From contig JBOFEG010000020.1 in assembly GCA_051647685.1 (NCBI GenBank), forward strand, positions 1-63,270: 63,270 nt of DNA, read 5' to 3'. Within the stretch, counting starts at the first letter, position 1. Each line of letters opens with the position of its first letter. This DNA comes from CALTSX01 sp051647685. GTDB lineage: Bacteria; Chlamydiota; Chlamydiia; Chlamydiales; CALTSX01. Of the stretch, positions 25,083-33,740 are shown one piece after another. Both the position numbers and the translations under genes were made by a program. The notes beneath the pieces were generated by a model. The model did not search any database and had not been told where the DNA came from. It saw only the letters and a list, made by a program, of their open reading frames with translations.

Positions 25083-28000
25083 ATGTTACAACCACTTATT
25101 TTTTCTTCATTTCAAGTCAGGTTTGCGGGTCCAGCTTATATGAATAGTAATACCCCTATTCATATAAATGATATTAACTATATTTTATTCGAATTATACA
25201 AACTATATCCTAACGTAAAAGATACAGATCTTTTAGAATCTTTAAGTAAATGGATATTGCTTTTTGGATGGAAACAAACAGAGTCTAATGACTTTCGTCT
25301 TTTTTTCTTTGCCCAGTCTCTTGGGCAAAATCGGGAAAATACAGATTTAATTTGCTTAGTACAAAAGCGATTTTCCGATATATCCCTATGGCCTCATGCC
25401 GCTGTACGCTCTTTTCCCTTTCTCCTTTCTCAATTTTCTCACAAAGTTTTTTTTGTTACAGAACTATCTTTAATTCCAACTAAGGTTTCTCAAGTACTTT
25501 ATATAACTACTCAGCTACATAATTTTCGAAAAGAACTTACAACTATCTCAAGCACTTCATATAACTCTAAAATACAGCCCTCTATTCCTGCTCATACAGA
25601 AATTTTATATTATCTCACACGAATCAAATCCAAATGGCCAGGATATTTTGAAAATGATTTACTAGAAGACTTCTACACTTTCATGGTGTTGACTGATAGA
25701 CATTTTCGAAGCTATAGAAATTCTATTCATTTGACAAAAGTAATTGCTAGTCATTATCGGATGCGAAAATATCTTCATCAAATCATTAACTTGACTCCCA
25801 ATCAAAATTATTTTCTCTATAGAATATTTCCAACAAAACTAAACCTGCCCCGAAAAAGTATACCTATTCTCGGACTTTGTATTTCTATGTTTTTTCCAAA
25901 TGGTTATGAGCGCTTTGAAGAAAATCACTTTCTTTTAGCATTGCAACACTATTATCCTAATATTTCTATAGTCCCTAATTCCCTGCATATTCATCTCCGC
26001 CCGCATACTCCTATCCAATCTTTTTATCTAGAGATTGAGAAAAGAGATCATACTATTTTTTTAAGAGAGGAAATCAAACATCTCAGAGAGATTATGTCTC
26101 GTGACTTCCCAAGATATATAGAAAAAGTCGTTCCTTTAATTTTTAAAAAAAGAAACGAAGAAGAAGTAATTAGAAATATTTTACTATTAAATCGAGAGAT
26201 TAAAACAAACTATGATATTCCCCAGATGATCTTATTATTAGAAGAAGTAACTGTAAACTCTCTAGTTTTCAATATGCTTCTTGTGAGAGTAATTACTAAA
26301 AAAACTCCATCGATACGCTCATACTTACAAAAAATATCTACAGAAGTGGAGTTTACTATAGACTGGAGCCGTGTTATTGGGAATTTCGGTAAAAATTACC
26401 AAAAAGAAGCTGTAGTTGTGCGGATCATTGTACGAAAAGAACCCTGTTTTTTGCGTTCTGATTTTTCTATCAACTTTTATCTTGTACGACAAAAAGTACT
26501 TTCATTAATTCATAGCGCGATTGGTAAAGTACGAGACTACAATGGAGGAATTTTAGAAAAACAAGAGGAACAACTCGCTATATTGCAAAAACAATTCACA
26601 AAAGCCACTAGACAAAACCCAGATTTATTAGAAGAATTTTTCTACTCTCTTACTCCTCTAGAGGCGCAAGTAGCTTTTAATCCATCTATTATTGCTATGT
26701 TATTTGATCTATTTTTACAAGCAATTAATGAACCTTTATCTGAAGTTGCTTTATATACACTAAAAGAACATCAATATGAAAACTTTCATTTTATTGTTAT
26801 TCGTAGTTTGGATCCTTCTTGTAATAAAATGATCCACGATAAAATAAACCTATCTCTACTTCGTCGAGATTTCTTAATACATGCTAATATAACTTATCTA
26901 TCCAGTAATCTCATTGGTTATATTTGTAAAGATCTTAAAACTAAGGCGAGGCTTCTACAAGCTAAGAATTCATGGATTAAAAATCGACACCCACAAAAAG
27001 GAATTACTATATTTTCTAAAAAGAATTTCCCCTCGTTTCTAGGAAGCCTTCGATTAGATCCAAGACTTAGTGGCTTCCATTCTTCTGATATGATTGTGCG
27101 ATTGCTATACGAGGGACTACTGCGACTTGCAGCAGGTGCAAGTTACAATTTTGGCATAGCTAAATCTCTTTGTATTTCTGTGGATCAAAAAACTTATACC
27201 TTTTCTTTGCGTAAAAGCTATTGGAATAATGGAGAACTAGTAACGGCTTATGACTTTCTATATTCTTGGGAAACAATCATTTCCCCAAAATCATCCAATC
27301 CTTTCGTGCACTTTTTTTATCCTATTAAAAATGCCAGATCTATTAAATATGAATTGCAACCTATGAGTGCACTTGGAGTCCATGCAATTGATGATATGAC
27401 TCTACAGATAGAACTAGAGCACCCATGTCCTTATTTTCTCGAACTCATCTGTCATCCCCTTTATTTTCCTATGCATTTCCGAAGCGATCAGGGTTACTCC
27501 GATTTATCTTGGTGTAAAAATAAAGAATATATCTGTAATGGCCCTTTTCAAATTAAACAAGCGATCGACGGGGAGAGATATACACTTATAAAAAATCTAT
27601 TTTATTGGGATAAAACAAATATAAAATTGGACTATATTATTTTCTCTCAAATGACTACACAACTGGCAGTGGAGCAATTTAAAAATCAGAAAATTCACTG
27701 GATAGGAACTCCATGGGCTTCTTGGGATTCTCCATTTTATGCTCTTCTTCCTAAACGGAGTGTTTTCAATAATAAAAATACACACTGCATCTACTGGTTA
27801 GTTTTTAATATAAAACAATTTCCATTTCACAATAAAAAAATCAGACAAGCATTATCCTATATTTTAAATCGGAAAAAAATTTGCTCCCAATTCCCAAAAG
27901 AATTAGTTCCAGCCTATGCACCTCTTCCAACATCAAGTCATTTACATAAACAACATATACATAAAATATCTCCCAAAGTTCTCTTTCAAGAGGCTCTACA

Positions 28001-28493
28001 AGAATTAAATTTATCATTGCAATCCTTTCCAGAAATTGTATTGACTTATTCCAATAATGAGATGTGGAAGAAAGTTGCTATCCTCATTAAATCTCAATGG
28101 GAAGATATGCTGGGAATACAATGTAAACTAGAAGCTCATCACGAAGAGCATTTTACCACGCTCTACTCAAAAAATCACCACATTGCCACTGTGAACTGGT
28201 ATTCTGCCATATCAGATCCTATGTACACTTTTTATTCCTTTTTTGCACAAGGCGAATGCGTGAATTTTTCTAACTGGCGTAATATGCGATATGAAAAACT
28301 ATTTCTACTTGCTAATCGATCTACGTTACACAGAGAAAAATACTTCGCAAAAATGGAAGAAATTTTATTAGAGGAAGTTCCAATAGCCCCCATTGCATAT
28401 AAAAAAAGTTTATTTATCAAACAAAAAAATCTAGTAACCCCTCCTCTTCTTTCTAATGGTTTTATAGATTTAAAATTTTCTCGCCTAAATTAA
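25083..28493 (+). CDS. Large fusion protein: unknown N-terminal region plus family 5 oligopeptide-binding (OppA-like) domain
   Basis: A single open frame of 1136 codons. From about residue 640 it matches the family 5 solute-binding fold of peptide ABC transporters: ITIFSKKNFPSFLGSL, FLYSWETIISP, ICNGPFQIKQA, and LVFNIKQFPFHNKKIRQALS with its typical QALSYILNRKKI helix. The first 640 residues have no domain I recognise. They are helical, rich in Leu, Ile and aromatic residues, without coiled coil or repeats. There is no signal peptide or lipobox at the start, which is odd for a binding protein that should work outside the cytoplasm. No permease or ATPase gene is adjacent. Base composition resembles the neighbours. 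Function is unassigned beyond the C-terminal fold. Confidence 0.75.
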   Translation: MLQPLIFSSFQVRFAGPAYMNSNTPIHINDINYILFELYKLYPNVKDTDLLESLSKWILLFGWKQTESNDFRLFFFAQSLGQNRENTDLICLVQKRFSDISLWPHAAVRSFPFLLSQFSHKVFFVTELSLIPTKVSQVLYITTQLHNFRKELTTISSTSYNSKIQPSIPAHTEILYYLTRIKSKWPGYFENDLLEDFYTFMVLTDRHFRSYRNSIHLTKVIASHYRMRKYLHQIINLTPNQNYFLYRIFPTKLNLPRKSIPILGLCISMFFPNGYERFEENHFLLALQHYYPNISIVPNSLHIHLRPHTPIQSFYLEIEKRDHTIFLREEIKHLREIMSRDFPRYIEKVVPLIFKKRNEEEVIRNILLLNREIKTNYDIPQMILLLEEVTVNSLVFNMLLVRVITKKTPSIRSYLQKISTEVEFTIDWSRVIGNFGKNYQKEAVVVRIIVRKEPCFLRSDFSINFYLVRQKVLSLIHSAIGKVRDYNGGILEKQEEQLAILQKQFTKATRQNPDLLEEFFYSLTPLEAQVAFNPSIIAMLFDLFLQAINEPLSEVALYTLKEHQYENFHFIVIRSLDPSCNKMIHDKINLSLLRRDFLIHANITYLSSNLIGYICKDLKTKARLLQAKNSWIKNRHPQKGITIFSKKNFPSFLGSLRLDPRLSGFHSSDMIVRLLYEGLLRLAAGASYNFGIAKSLCISVDQKTYTFSLRKSYWNNGELVTAYDFLYSWETIISPKSSNPFVHFFYPIKNARSIKYELQPMSALGVHAIDDMTLQIELEHPCPYFLELICHPLYFPMHFRSDQGYSDLSWCKNKEYICNGPFQIKQAIDGERYTLIKNLFYWDKTNIKLDYIIFSQMTTQLAVEQFKNQKIHWIGTPWASWDSPFYALLPKRSVFNNKNTHCIYWLVFNIKQFPFHNKKIRQALSYILNRKKICSQFPKELVPAYAPLPTSSHLHKQHIHKISPKVLFQEALQELNLSLQSFPEIVLTYSNNEMWKKVAILIKSQWEDMLGIQCKLEAHHEEHFTTLYSKNHHIATVNWYSAISDPMYTFYSFFAQGECVNFSNWRNMRYEKLFLLANRSTLHREKYFAKMEEILLEEVPIAPIAYKKSLFIKQKNLVTPPLLSNGFIDLKFSRLN

Positions 28494-28559
28494 ACTGTGT
28501 TTTTTAGTGATAAAAAAAAAAAGTTATCTTAGGATGTATCTTTTTCTTCAGGAGATTTT

Positions 28560-29249
28560 ATGAAAAAATTTTTTCTTTCTTGTATAGCATTAGTATTTTG
28601 TAATTACACTTATGGAATCTCTCCTAAACCGGAAATCATTCAGGCACATAAAAAATATATTCAAAGAGAACTTAAATATATAGAAGGATGGTGTTCAGCG
28701 GAAAAAGCTTTAGCTATATTTGATCTTATTGTAAAAGAAAATCCAAAAATTTGTGTAGAAATTGGAGTTTGGGGTGGATCTTCTATTTTTCCCACTGCAG
28801 TTGCGTTAAAATTATTAGGAAATGGAGGAGTTGTATTTGCAATCGATCCTTGGAGTACACAAGAATGCATTAAACATTATGAAAAAGGGGATCCCAATTT
28901 TGAATGGTGGTCTAAAGTTGACATCCAGAAAATTTATACTTCTTATACAAATATGCTTCAAAAATTCGATATTGCTTCTCAATGTATTACTTGTAAGGAA
29001 ACCTCATCTAACGCTTATACAAAAATTCCGTCTAATATCGATATATTACATATCGATGGGAATCATTCTGAAGAGTCTTCTTTCTTTGACATAGTTACTT
29101 ATTACCCTAAGGTTAAATCGGGAGGATATATTTGGTTCGATGATAAAAATTGGATTACAACAAAAAAAGCTATTGATTACTTATATGAACACTGCAACTA
29201 TGTACAAATGGTTGACAATGGCAATTGTATCTTATTTCAAAAACCATAA
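28560..29249 (+). CDS. Class I SAM-dependent methyltransferase with signal peptide
   Basis: A 229-residue protein with a classical signal peptide (MKKFFLSCIALVFCNYTYG, then ISPKP). The mature part is a Methyltransf_24-like fold: CVEIGVWGGSSIFPTA is the SAM-binding loop, GVVFAIDPWS the acidic strand, IDILHIDGNHSEESS the metal/substrate loop with Asp and His, and SGGYIWFDDKNW the late strand. Related enzymes include cephalosporin hydroxylase-like and sugar methyltransferases. It stands alone between the OppA-like fusion and the type III secretion genes, with GGAG before its ATG. Export of a SAM enzyme is unusual; see the finding. Confidence 0.8.
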   Translation: MKKFFLSCIALVFCNYTYGISPKPEIIQAHKKYIQRELKYIEGWCSAEKALAIFDLIVKENPKICVEIGVWGGSSIFPTAVALKLLGNGGVVFAIDPWSTQECIKHYEKGDPNFEWWSKVDIQKIYTSYTNMLQKFDIASQCITCKETSSNAYTKIPSNIDILHIDGNHSEESSFFDIVTYYPKVKSGGYIWFDDKNWITTKKAIDYLYEHCNYVQMVDNGNCILFQKP

Positions 29250-29262
29250 ACTGAAGGTATAT

Positions 29263-29291
29263 TTGACTTTTACAGTACAATGATGTAACAA
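29263..29291 (+). promoter_or_regulatory. Candidate promoter for the type III secretion operon
   Basis: TTGACT at 29263-29268 and TAACAA at 29286-29291, spacer 17, about 55 bases upstream of sctJ. The -35 is good and the -10 is weak. Confidence 0.28.
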
Positions 29292-29345
29292 ATAATGTTC
29301 ATATATGTAAAATAATCAAACTGTTAGTAATTTCCTCGAGTTAAA

Positions 29346-30293
29346 ATGATGTATTATTTAAACAAATATGCAAGACATATAGTTGTACTCCTCTTATTAT
29401 CTTTATCACTAACTTCGTGTTCAAAATCCCAGAAAATTATTACCGGCGTAACAGAACGGGAAGCTAATATTATTGTAGTATTTTTAGAAGCGCGTGGCAT
29501 CCGCTCTAATAAAGTTCGCGTATCGGGAGGGTCTACTACTGCAGCAGAACAGCTCGCTAAATTTGACATTACTGTTAAGAAGAATCAATCTATCCAAGCT
29601 ATGGCTCTTTTAAATCAAAATGGTTTCCCAAAACAGAGGTACATCACGCTCTTGCAGCTTTTTCAGGCATCCGGATTCATGACTTCAGAAAGAGAAGAAA
29701 ATATTCGATACCAGGCCGGACTTGCGGAACAAATCAATAATATGATTACGATGATCGACGGAGTCATTGACTCTAATGTACAGCTTTCCTTTCCTACAAC
29801 AGAAACTACTGCAATTGGCGCGAATACCACAGGAACACAAGAAAAACAACGAATTACAGCAGCTGTCTACGTAAAACACCAAGGCGTACTCGATGATCCA
29901 AATAACTATTTAGAAGATAAGATTAAAAGACTTGTATCCGGGAGTATTACGGGATTAAATATTAATGACGTGACGGTTGTTTCTGATCGATCTCGATTTA
30001 CAGATATATTGCCTTACGAGAGAGAAGATCGGCTCACCTCTTATCCAAAAGAAATGGTGAGTATCTGGTCAATTATTATGAATAGAGAGTCTGCACTTCG
30101 ATTTCGAATACTTTTTCTAATCTTAATTAGTGTAAGTACTTTATTATTGTTATTATTCGGTTGGACTATATGGAAAATTTATCCTATTTTTAAACAAAAA
30201 CATGGAGTAAGAAAACTTTTTAGTTTAAAACCATTCACTAATTTATTAAATGACAATTCAGTGGCGCCTGCACCCATTGAGGAAGAGATTTGA
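29346..30293 (+). CDS. sctJ: Type III secretion inner ring lipoprotein SctJ
   Basis: Inner-membrane ring lipoprotein of the type III secretion basal body (YscJ/CdsJ family). A lipoprotein signal ends in LTSC with the lipidated Cys at residue 25. The ring-building motif domain follows (GVTEREANIIVVFLEARGI, then QINNMITMIDGVIDSNVQLSFP), and a C-terminal transmembrane helix near residues 252-278 anchors the protein (RILFLILISVSTLLLLLFGW). It heads the conserved chlamydial order J, K-like, L, R, S, T. The next gene starts inside its stop codon. Confidence 0.95.
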   Translation: MMYYLNKYARHIVVLLLLSLSLTSCSKSQKIITGVTEREANIIVVFLEARGIRSNKVRVSGGSTTAAEQLAKFDITVKKNQSIQAMALLNQNGFPKQRYITLLQLFQASGFMTSEREENIRYQAGLAEQINNMITMIDGVIDSNVQLSFPTTETTAIGANTTGTQEKQRITAAVYVKHQGVLDDPNNYLEDKIKRLVSGSITGLNINDVTVVSDRSRFTDILPYEREDRLTSYPKEMVSIWSIIMNRESALRFRILFLILISVSTLLLLLFGWTIWKIYPIFKQKHGVRKLFSLKPFTNLLNDNSVAPAPIEEEI

Positions 30294-31159
30294 AAGAAGC
30301 ATCAAAGATTGAATATATTTCTTGGATTACTACCAACTCTCTTATTAAACAATTTCTTACAGAAGAAGAGCAAAAAAAAATACATCATTATTTCTCTTCA
30401 AGTGATTTATCGCACCTGTCGGAATCTAAAACTATCTTTCGCATATCTCATATCGCTCCACAATACAGTGAAATACTGTCTCAAATTCATTACACTTGGC
30501 TTATTGCTATATTACAAAACTTGCCTAAACAAGAACAAACCCTATTCCTATCTGTTTTACCAACAGAATTATCTACTAAGTTAGCATCTCTTCTCTCCTG
30601 CGATTCACCAGGGTCTAACATGCCTCCTATTATGCAAGAATTTGCTCGAGTCTACCTGATGGAAGAATTACTAGAGGGGATTAGTTATTTATCTTTAGAA
30701 ACACTGCCTGATCATCCTTTGAATCGACTCTTAGAATTATCCTCTAAAGACCTAAAAGAATTGATTTCTACTTTAGGGTTACATGATCTTGCAATAGATA
30801 TGAAAAAATTAATCCGATCTTCTCTATTGAAACGCTTGCAGGAATCTCTATCTGGCAATGAATTAATGTATATTCGAAAGTTACAAAATAAAGGGGAAAA
30901 TATCCAACTTAGCTCTCTACATTTAGATAAATGGAATGGAGAAACGAATGCATTGCAGCGATTAATTTTTTTATGTGGAATTAATCGATTGGCGAAAGCA
31001 ATATATCCATGTCATTATCTCTTATTATGGAATATATCACATAGATTAAATAAAACAGTTCATTCATCACTATATGCTTTACACACCGATGTGAAAAATA
31101 AGAGAATCAAAGAAAAGCTCGTTCATGATATCCTAGAATTGATATTGCAAACTATTTGA
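30290..31159 (+). CDS. SctK-like type III secretion accessory protein (CT560-type)
   Basis: A 289-residue soluble protein, mostly helical and Leu-rich, lying exactly where C. trachomatis has CT560, between SctJ and SctL. In other systems this slot is filled by SctK/OrgA, the protein linking the ring to the cytoplasmic sorting platform. The sequence itself is too divergent for me to prove SctK homology, so the call rests on position, size and absence of membrane segments. The start is TTG at 30290, preceded by GGAAGAG and overlapping the sctJ TGA, indicating translational coupling. Confidence 0.72.
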   Translation: MKEASKIEYISWITTNSLIKQFLTEEEQKKIHHYFSSSDLSHLSESKTIFRISHIAPQYSEILSQIHYTWLIAILQNLPKQEQTLFLSVLPTELSTKLASLLSCDSPGSNMPPIMQEFARVYLMEELLEGISYLSLETLPDHPLNRLLELSSKDLKELISTLGLHDLAIDMKKLIRSSLLKRLQESLSGNELMYIRKLQNKGENIQLSSLHLDKWNGETNALQRLIFLCGINRLAKAIYPCHYLLLWNISHRLNKTVHSSLYALHTDVKNKRIKEKLVHDILELILQTI

Positions 31160-31178
31160 TACCCCAAGTTTTATTTAT

Positions 31179-31805
31179 ATGGCAAAAAGATTTACGTTGT
31201 TGAAAAACGATAAAGTTTTAATTAGTAGAAAAGAAAAAGTTATTCCTGCAAAGGAATTTGCAGTGCTTTTAGATGCAGAAGAACTGAAGAGTCATATAGA
31301 ACTTGAAATAAAAGAATTAAAGAAAAAAACAGAGAAAAAATGTAAAGAATTGGAAGCTAAAGCTCGCGATGCTGGATTTCAAGAAGGACTCCTAGAATTT
31401 AATAAACATGTGGTTGCATTAGAGGAAAAAAAAAGACAACTCTATCATGAAACGCAGCGCCTTATTATTCCACTCGCCTTGAAAGCTGCAAAAAAGATAG
31501 TGTCACAAGAATTGAAACTCAATCCAAATGTAATAGTAGAAATTGTAAAACAAACTTTGAAACCAGTACTACAGAATCATCGCATTAGAATTTTTGTAAA
31601 TAAAGAAGACAGGAATGTATTAGAATCGAATAAAGATTCTATAAAGTCCATTCTAGAACAAGTAGAAACCTTTAGCATTGAGGATCGTCCAGATATTGAA
31701 CAAGGTGGATGTATTATTGAAACAGAATTTGGTATTATTAATGCTACATTAGATAACCAGTGGAAAGCTTTAGAAGCTGCTTTTCAAGGTTTTATGAAAA
31801 ATTAA
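31179..31805 (+). CDS. sctL: Type III secretion stator/ATPase regulator SctL
   Basis: A 208-residue cytoplasmic protein of the FliH/YscL family that links the secretion ATPase to the sorting platform. A highly charged Lys/Glu coiled-coil stretch occupies about residues 35-95, followed by the conserved C-terminal globular part (IVSQELKLNPNVIVEIVKQ, and near the end GGCIIETEFGIINATLDNQ), which is the FliH-like C-terminal signature. It lies between the SctK-like gene and sctR. The ATPase SctN is not in this window. Confidence 0.9.
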   Translation: MAKRFTLLKNDKVLISRKEKVIPAKEFAVLLDAEELKSHIELEIKELKKKTEKKCKELEAKARDAGFQEGLLEFNKHVVALEEKKRQLYHETQRLIIPLALKAAKKIVSQELKLNPNVIVEIVKQTLKPVLQNHRIRIFVNKEDRNVLESNKDSIKSILEQVETFSIEDRPDIEQGGCIIETEFGIINATLDNQWKALEAAFQGFMKN

Positions 31806-31812
31806 GAAACTT

Positions 31813-32583
31813 ATGAAAATACGATTCGGCCTCTTATTATTTCTCTTTAGTGTTCTTCCCATTTTGTTGTATGCTCAAACGGCCCCAAGTTCCATAGAAG
31901 TTCCATCGGCAGGAGAGCCGCCTTCTTTAATTACTTCTATGGCAATTCTCACGGCGATGGCGCTGTTGCCTTTTGCAGTGATGATGCTGACCTCTTTTCT
32001 TAAAATTGTGGTTGTATTGTCTCTAATGCGAAACGCACTTGGTGTCCAGCAATCACCACCTAACCAAGCTATCAATGGTATTGCCATTCTTATGACTATT
32101 TATGTCATGTTTCCAACAGCAAACGCTATGTATTCTAGTGTTAAAGACCATTTAGATACATCACAAGGAAATGCATTATTTTCTACTACAACAGCTAGCC
32201 GAGTATTGGAAATTATAGACCGTTCAAAAGAACCACTCCGACAATTTCTGATGAGAAATACAATGATGAAAAATCAACAGTATTTTTATCAGCTCGCTTA
32301 TAAAAATTTTCCTGAGGAATATCGAACTGATTTATCGGTAAACGATTTTATTGTTTTATTGCCCTCTTATATTACAAGTCAGTTGAAAAGTGCTTTTGAA
32401 ATTGGAGTTCTCATCTATTTACCATTTTTCGTCATCGACATAGTGACTTCAAATATTTTACTTGCAATGGGAATGATGATGTTATCTCCTCTTACAATCT
32501 CACTCCCATTAAAATTACTTCTCATTGTAATGATGGATGGTTGGACTCTTGTAATTCAAGGATTAGTATTAACCTATCGGTAG
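31813..32583 (+). CDS. sctR: Type III secretion export apparatus protein SctR
   Basis: FliP/YscR family component of the export gate, 256 residues. An N-terminal signal-like segment is followed by the FliP hallmarks: ALLPFAVMMLTSFLKIVVVLSLMRNALGVQQSPPNQ and a C-terminal pair of helices containing LAMGMMMLSPLTISLPLKL and DGWTLVIQGL. Forms the R5S4T1 core gate in the inner membrane with the next two genes. The start ATG follows sctL by 7 bases. Confidence 0.96.
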   Translation: MKIRFGLLLFLFSVLPILLYAQTAPSSIEVPSAGEPPSLITSMAILTAMALLPFAVMMLTSFLKIVVVLSLMRNALGVQQSPPNQAINGIAILMTIYVMFPTANAMYSSVKDHLDTSQGNALFSTTTASRVLEIIDRSKEPLRQFLMRNTMMKNQQYFYQLAYKNFPEEYRTDLSVNDFIVLLPSYITSQLKSAFEIGVLIYLPFFVIDIVTSNILLAMGMMMLSPLTISLPLKLLLIVMMDGWTLVIQGLVLTYR

Positions 32584-32592
32584 GAGAGTTGT

Positions 32593-32859
32593 ATGTTCCA
32601 AAATGAAATTTATCAACTGACTAATCAGGCCTTATTATTAATTCTAATTTTATCGGGGCCTCCCGTTATCGTTAGTATGTTATTTGGACTAATAGTTGCT
32701 ATTTTTCAAGCAGCTACACAAATCCAAGAACAAACACTCTCTTTTACCATTAAATTGATTGCTGTCATTTTTATGTTAATGTTTTTCGGTGGATTCTTAA
32801 GCGCACAAATTATGCAATATGCTCGCACGATATTTAATAATTTTTATAAATGGCTGTAA
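32593..32859 (+). CDS. sctS: Type III secretion export apparatus protein SctS
   Basis: FliQ/YscS family, 88 residues with two transmembrane helices (LLLILILSGPPVIVSMLFGL and IKLIAVIFMLMFFGGFL) joined by the conserved loop FQAATQIQEQTLSF. GGAGAG precedes the ATG. The stop codon is directly followed by the ATG of sctT with no spacer. Confidence 0.96.
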   Translation: MFQNEIYQLTNQALLLILILSGPPVIVSMLFGLIVAIFQAATQIQEQTLSFTIKLIAVIFMLMFFGGFLSAQIMQYARTIFNNFYKWL

Positions 32860-33690
32860 ATGCCTCCTTTCTTTAATACTGACATCTCTGAAGCTGAACT
32901 AACCCATTACCTAAGTTTATTTCTTTTAACTATTCTACGTCTCGGTCCTATCGTACGTTTGGCCCCCTTTTTAGGTGCAAAAGTTATGCCAGGAATGGCT
33001 CGTATGGGACTTATCTTAATTCTAGGGGTTATTTTTTTTCCCAATATCTTAGTTTATTCTACTTCAGGTCCTTTTGCCTTTAATCTTGTTTTCATTGGTT
33101 ATGCCTTTAAAGAATTAATACTTGGTTATATTTTAGGATTCTTCTCAACCGTCCCATTTCTGATCGCAAATTCAGCTGGGATTTTTATTGATTTTGTTCG
33201 CGGATCATCTATGCTCATGCAACAAGATATCACATTGCAACAGCAAGCTTCCCCACTCGGAATTCTATATAATTCTATTTTCATAGTAATTTTTTATCAA
33301 CTCAACGGCATATGGTTATTTTTCGATGCTGTTACTACTTCTTATCAAATCCTGCCGCCTTCAGCATGGTTCAATGCCAGTTTATTCTCACTTAATACCC
33401 CTCTATGGTCAAACGCTTTAACTATTTTGCACTCTATCATCGCAATATCTCTGCAATTAGCGGCTCCCTCTCTAGTGGCTATCTTAATGGCTGAAATTTT
33501 TCTTGGAATTGCCAATCGACTAGCTCCACAAGTACAGATTATTTTCTTAGGAATGCCTATCAAATCTTTGCTAGGGATCTTTTTTCTCTGGGCTGGATGG
33601 TTTTTCATTTTACCACAAGCAAATAAACAATTGCTTGCTTGGTTTAGATCATTAGAACAAATTATTTATAGTTTCAAATTATTTATATGA
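32860..33690 (+). CDS. sctT: Type III secretion export apparatus protein SctT
   Basis: FliR/YscT family, 276 residues and multiple transmembrane helices. Conserved stretches include LRLGPIVRLAPFLGAKVMPG near the N-terminus, FKELILGYILGFFSTVPF, and the C-terminal APQVQIIFLGMPIKSLLG, which is the FliR fingerprint. It completes the R-S-T gate and closes the secretion gene block; sctU is not in the window. Confidence 0.95.
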   Translation: MPPFFNTDISEAELTHYLSLFLLTILRLGPIVRLAPFLGAKVMPGMARMGLILILGVIFFPNILVYSTSGPFAFNLVFIGYAFKELILGYILGFFSTVPFLIANSAGIFIDFVRGSSMLMQQDITLQQQASPLGILYNSIFIVIFYQLNGIWLFFDAVTTSYQILPPSAWFNASLFSLNTPLWSNALTILHSIIAISLQLAAPSLVAILMAEIFLGIANRLAPQVQIIFLGMPIKSLLGIFFLWAGWFFILPQANKQLLAWFRSLEQIIYSFKLFI

Positions 33691-33706
33691 ATATAAAAAT
33701 ATTTAC

Positions 33707-33734
33707 TTGATATCATCAAAGTAATAATTATAAT
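33707..33734 (+). promoter_or_regulatory. Candidate promoter immediately before the gene at 33741
   Basis: TTGATA at 33707-33712 and a perfect TATAAT at 33729-33734, spacer 16. The ATG at 33741 lies only 7 bases after the -10 box, at the expected transcription start, so the mRNA would be leaderless or nearly so. The -35 overlaps an imperfect inverted repeat (TTACTTGAT and ATCAAAGTAA). Confidence 0.42.
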
Positions 33735-33740
33735 AGTGCG

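Noticed and set aside
28512..28522. Run of eleven A residues considered as a slippage site
   Set aside because: It lies between genes, so slippage would not change a protein; no frame disruption is linked to it.
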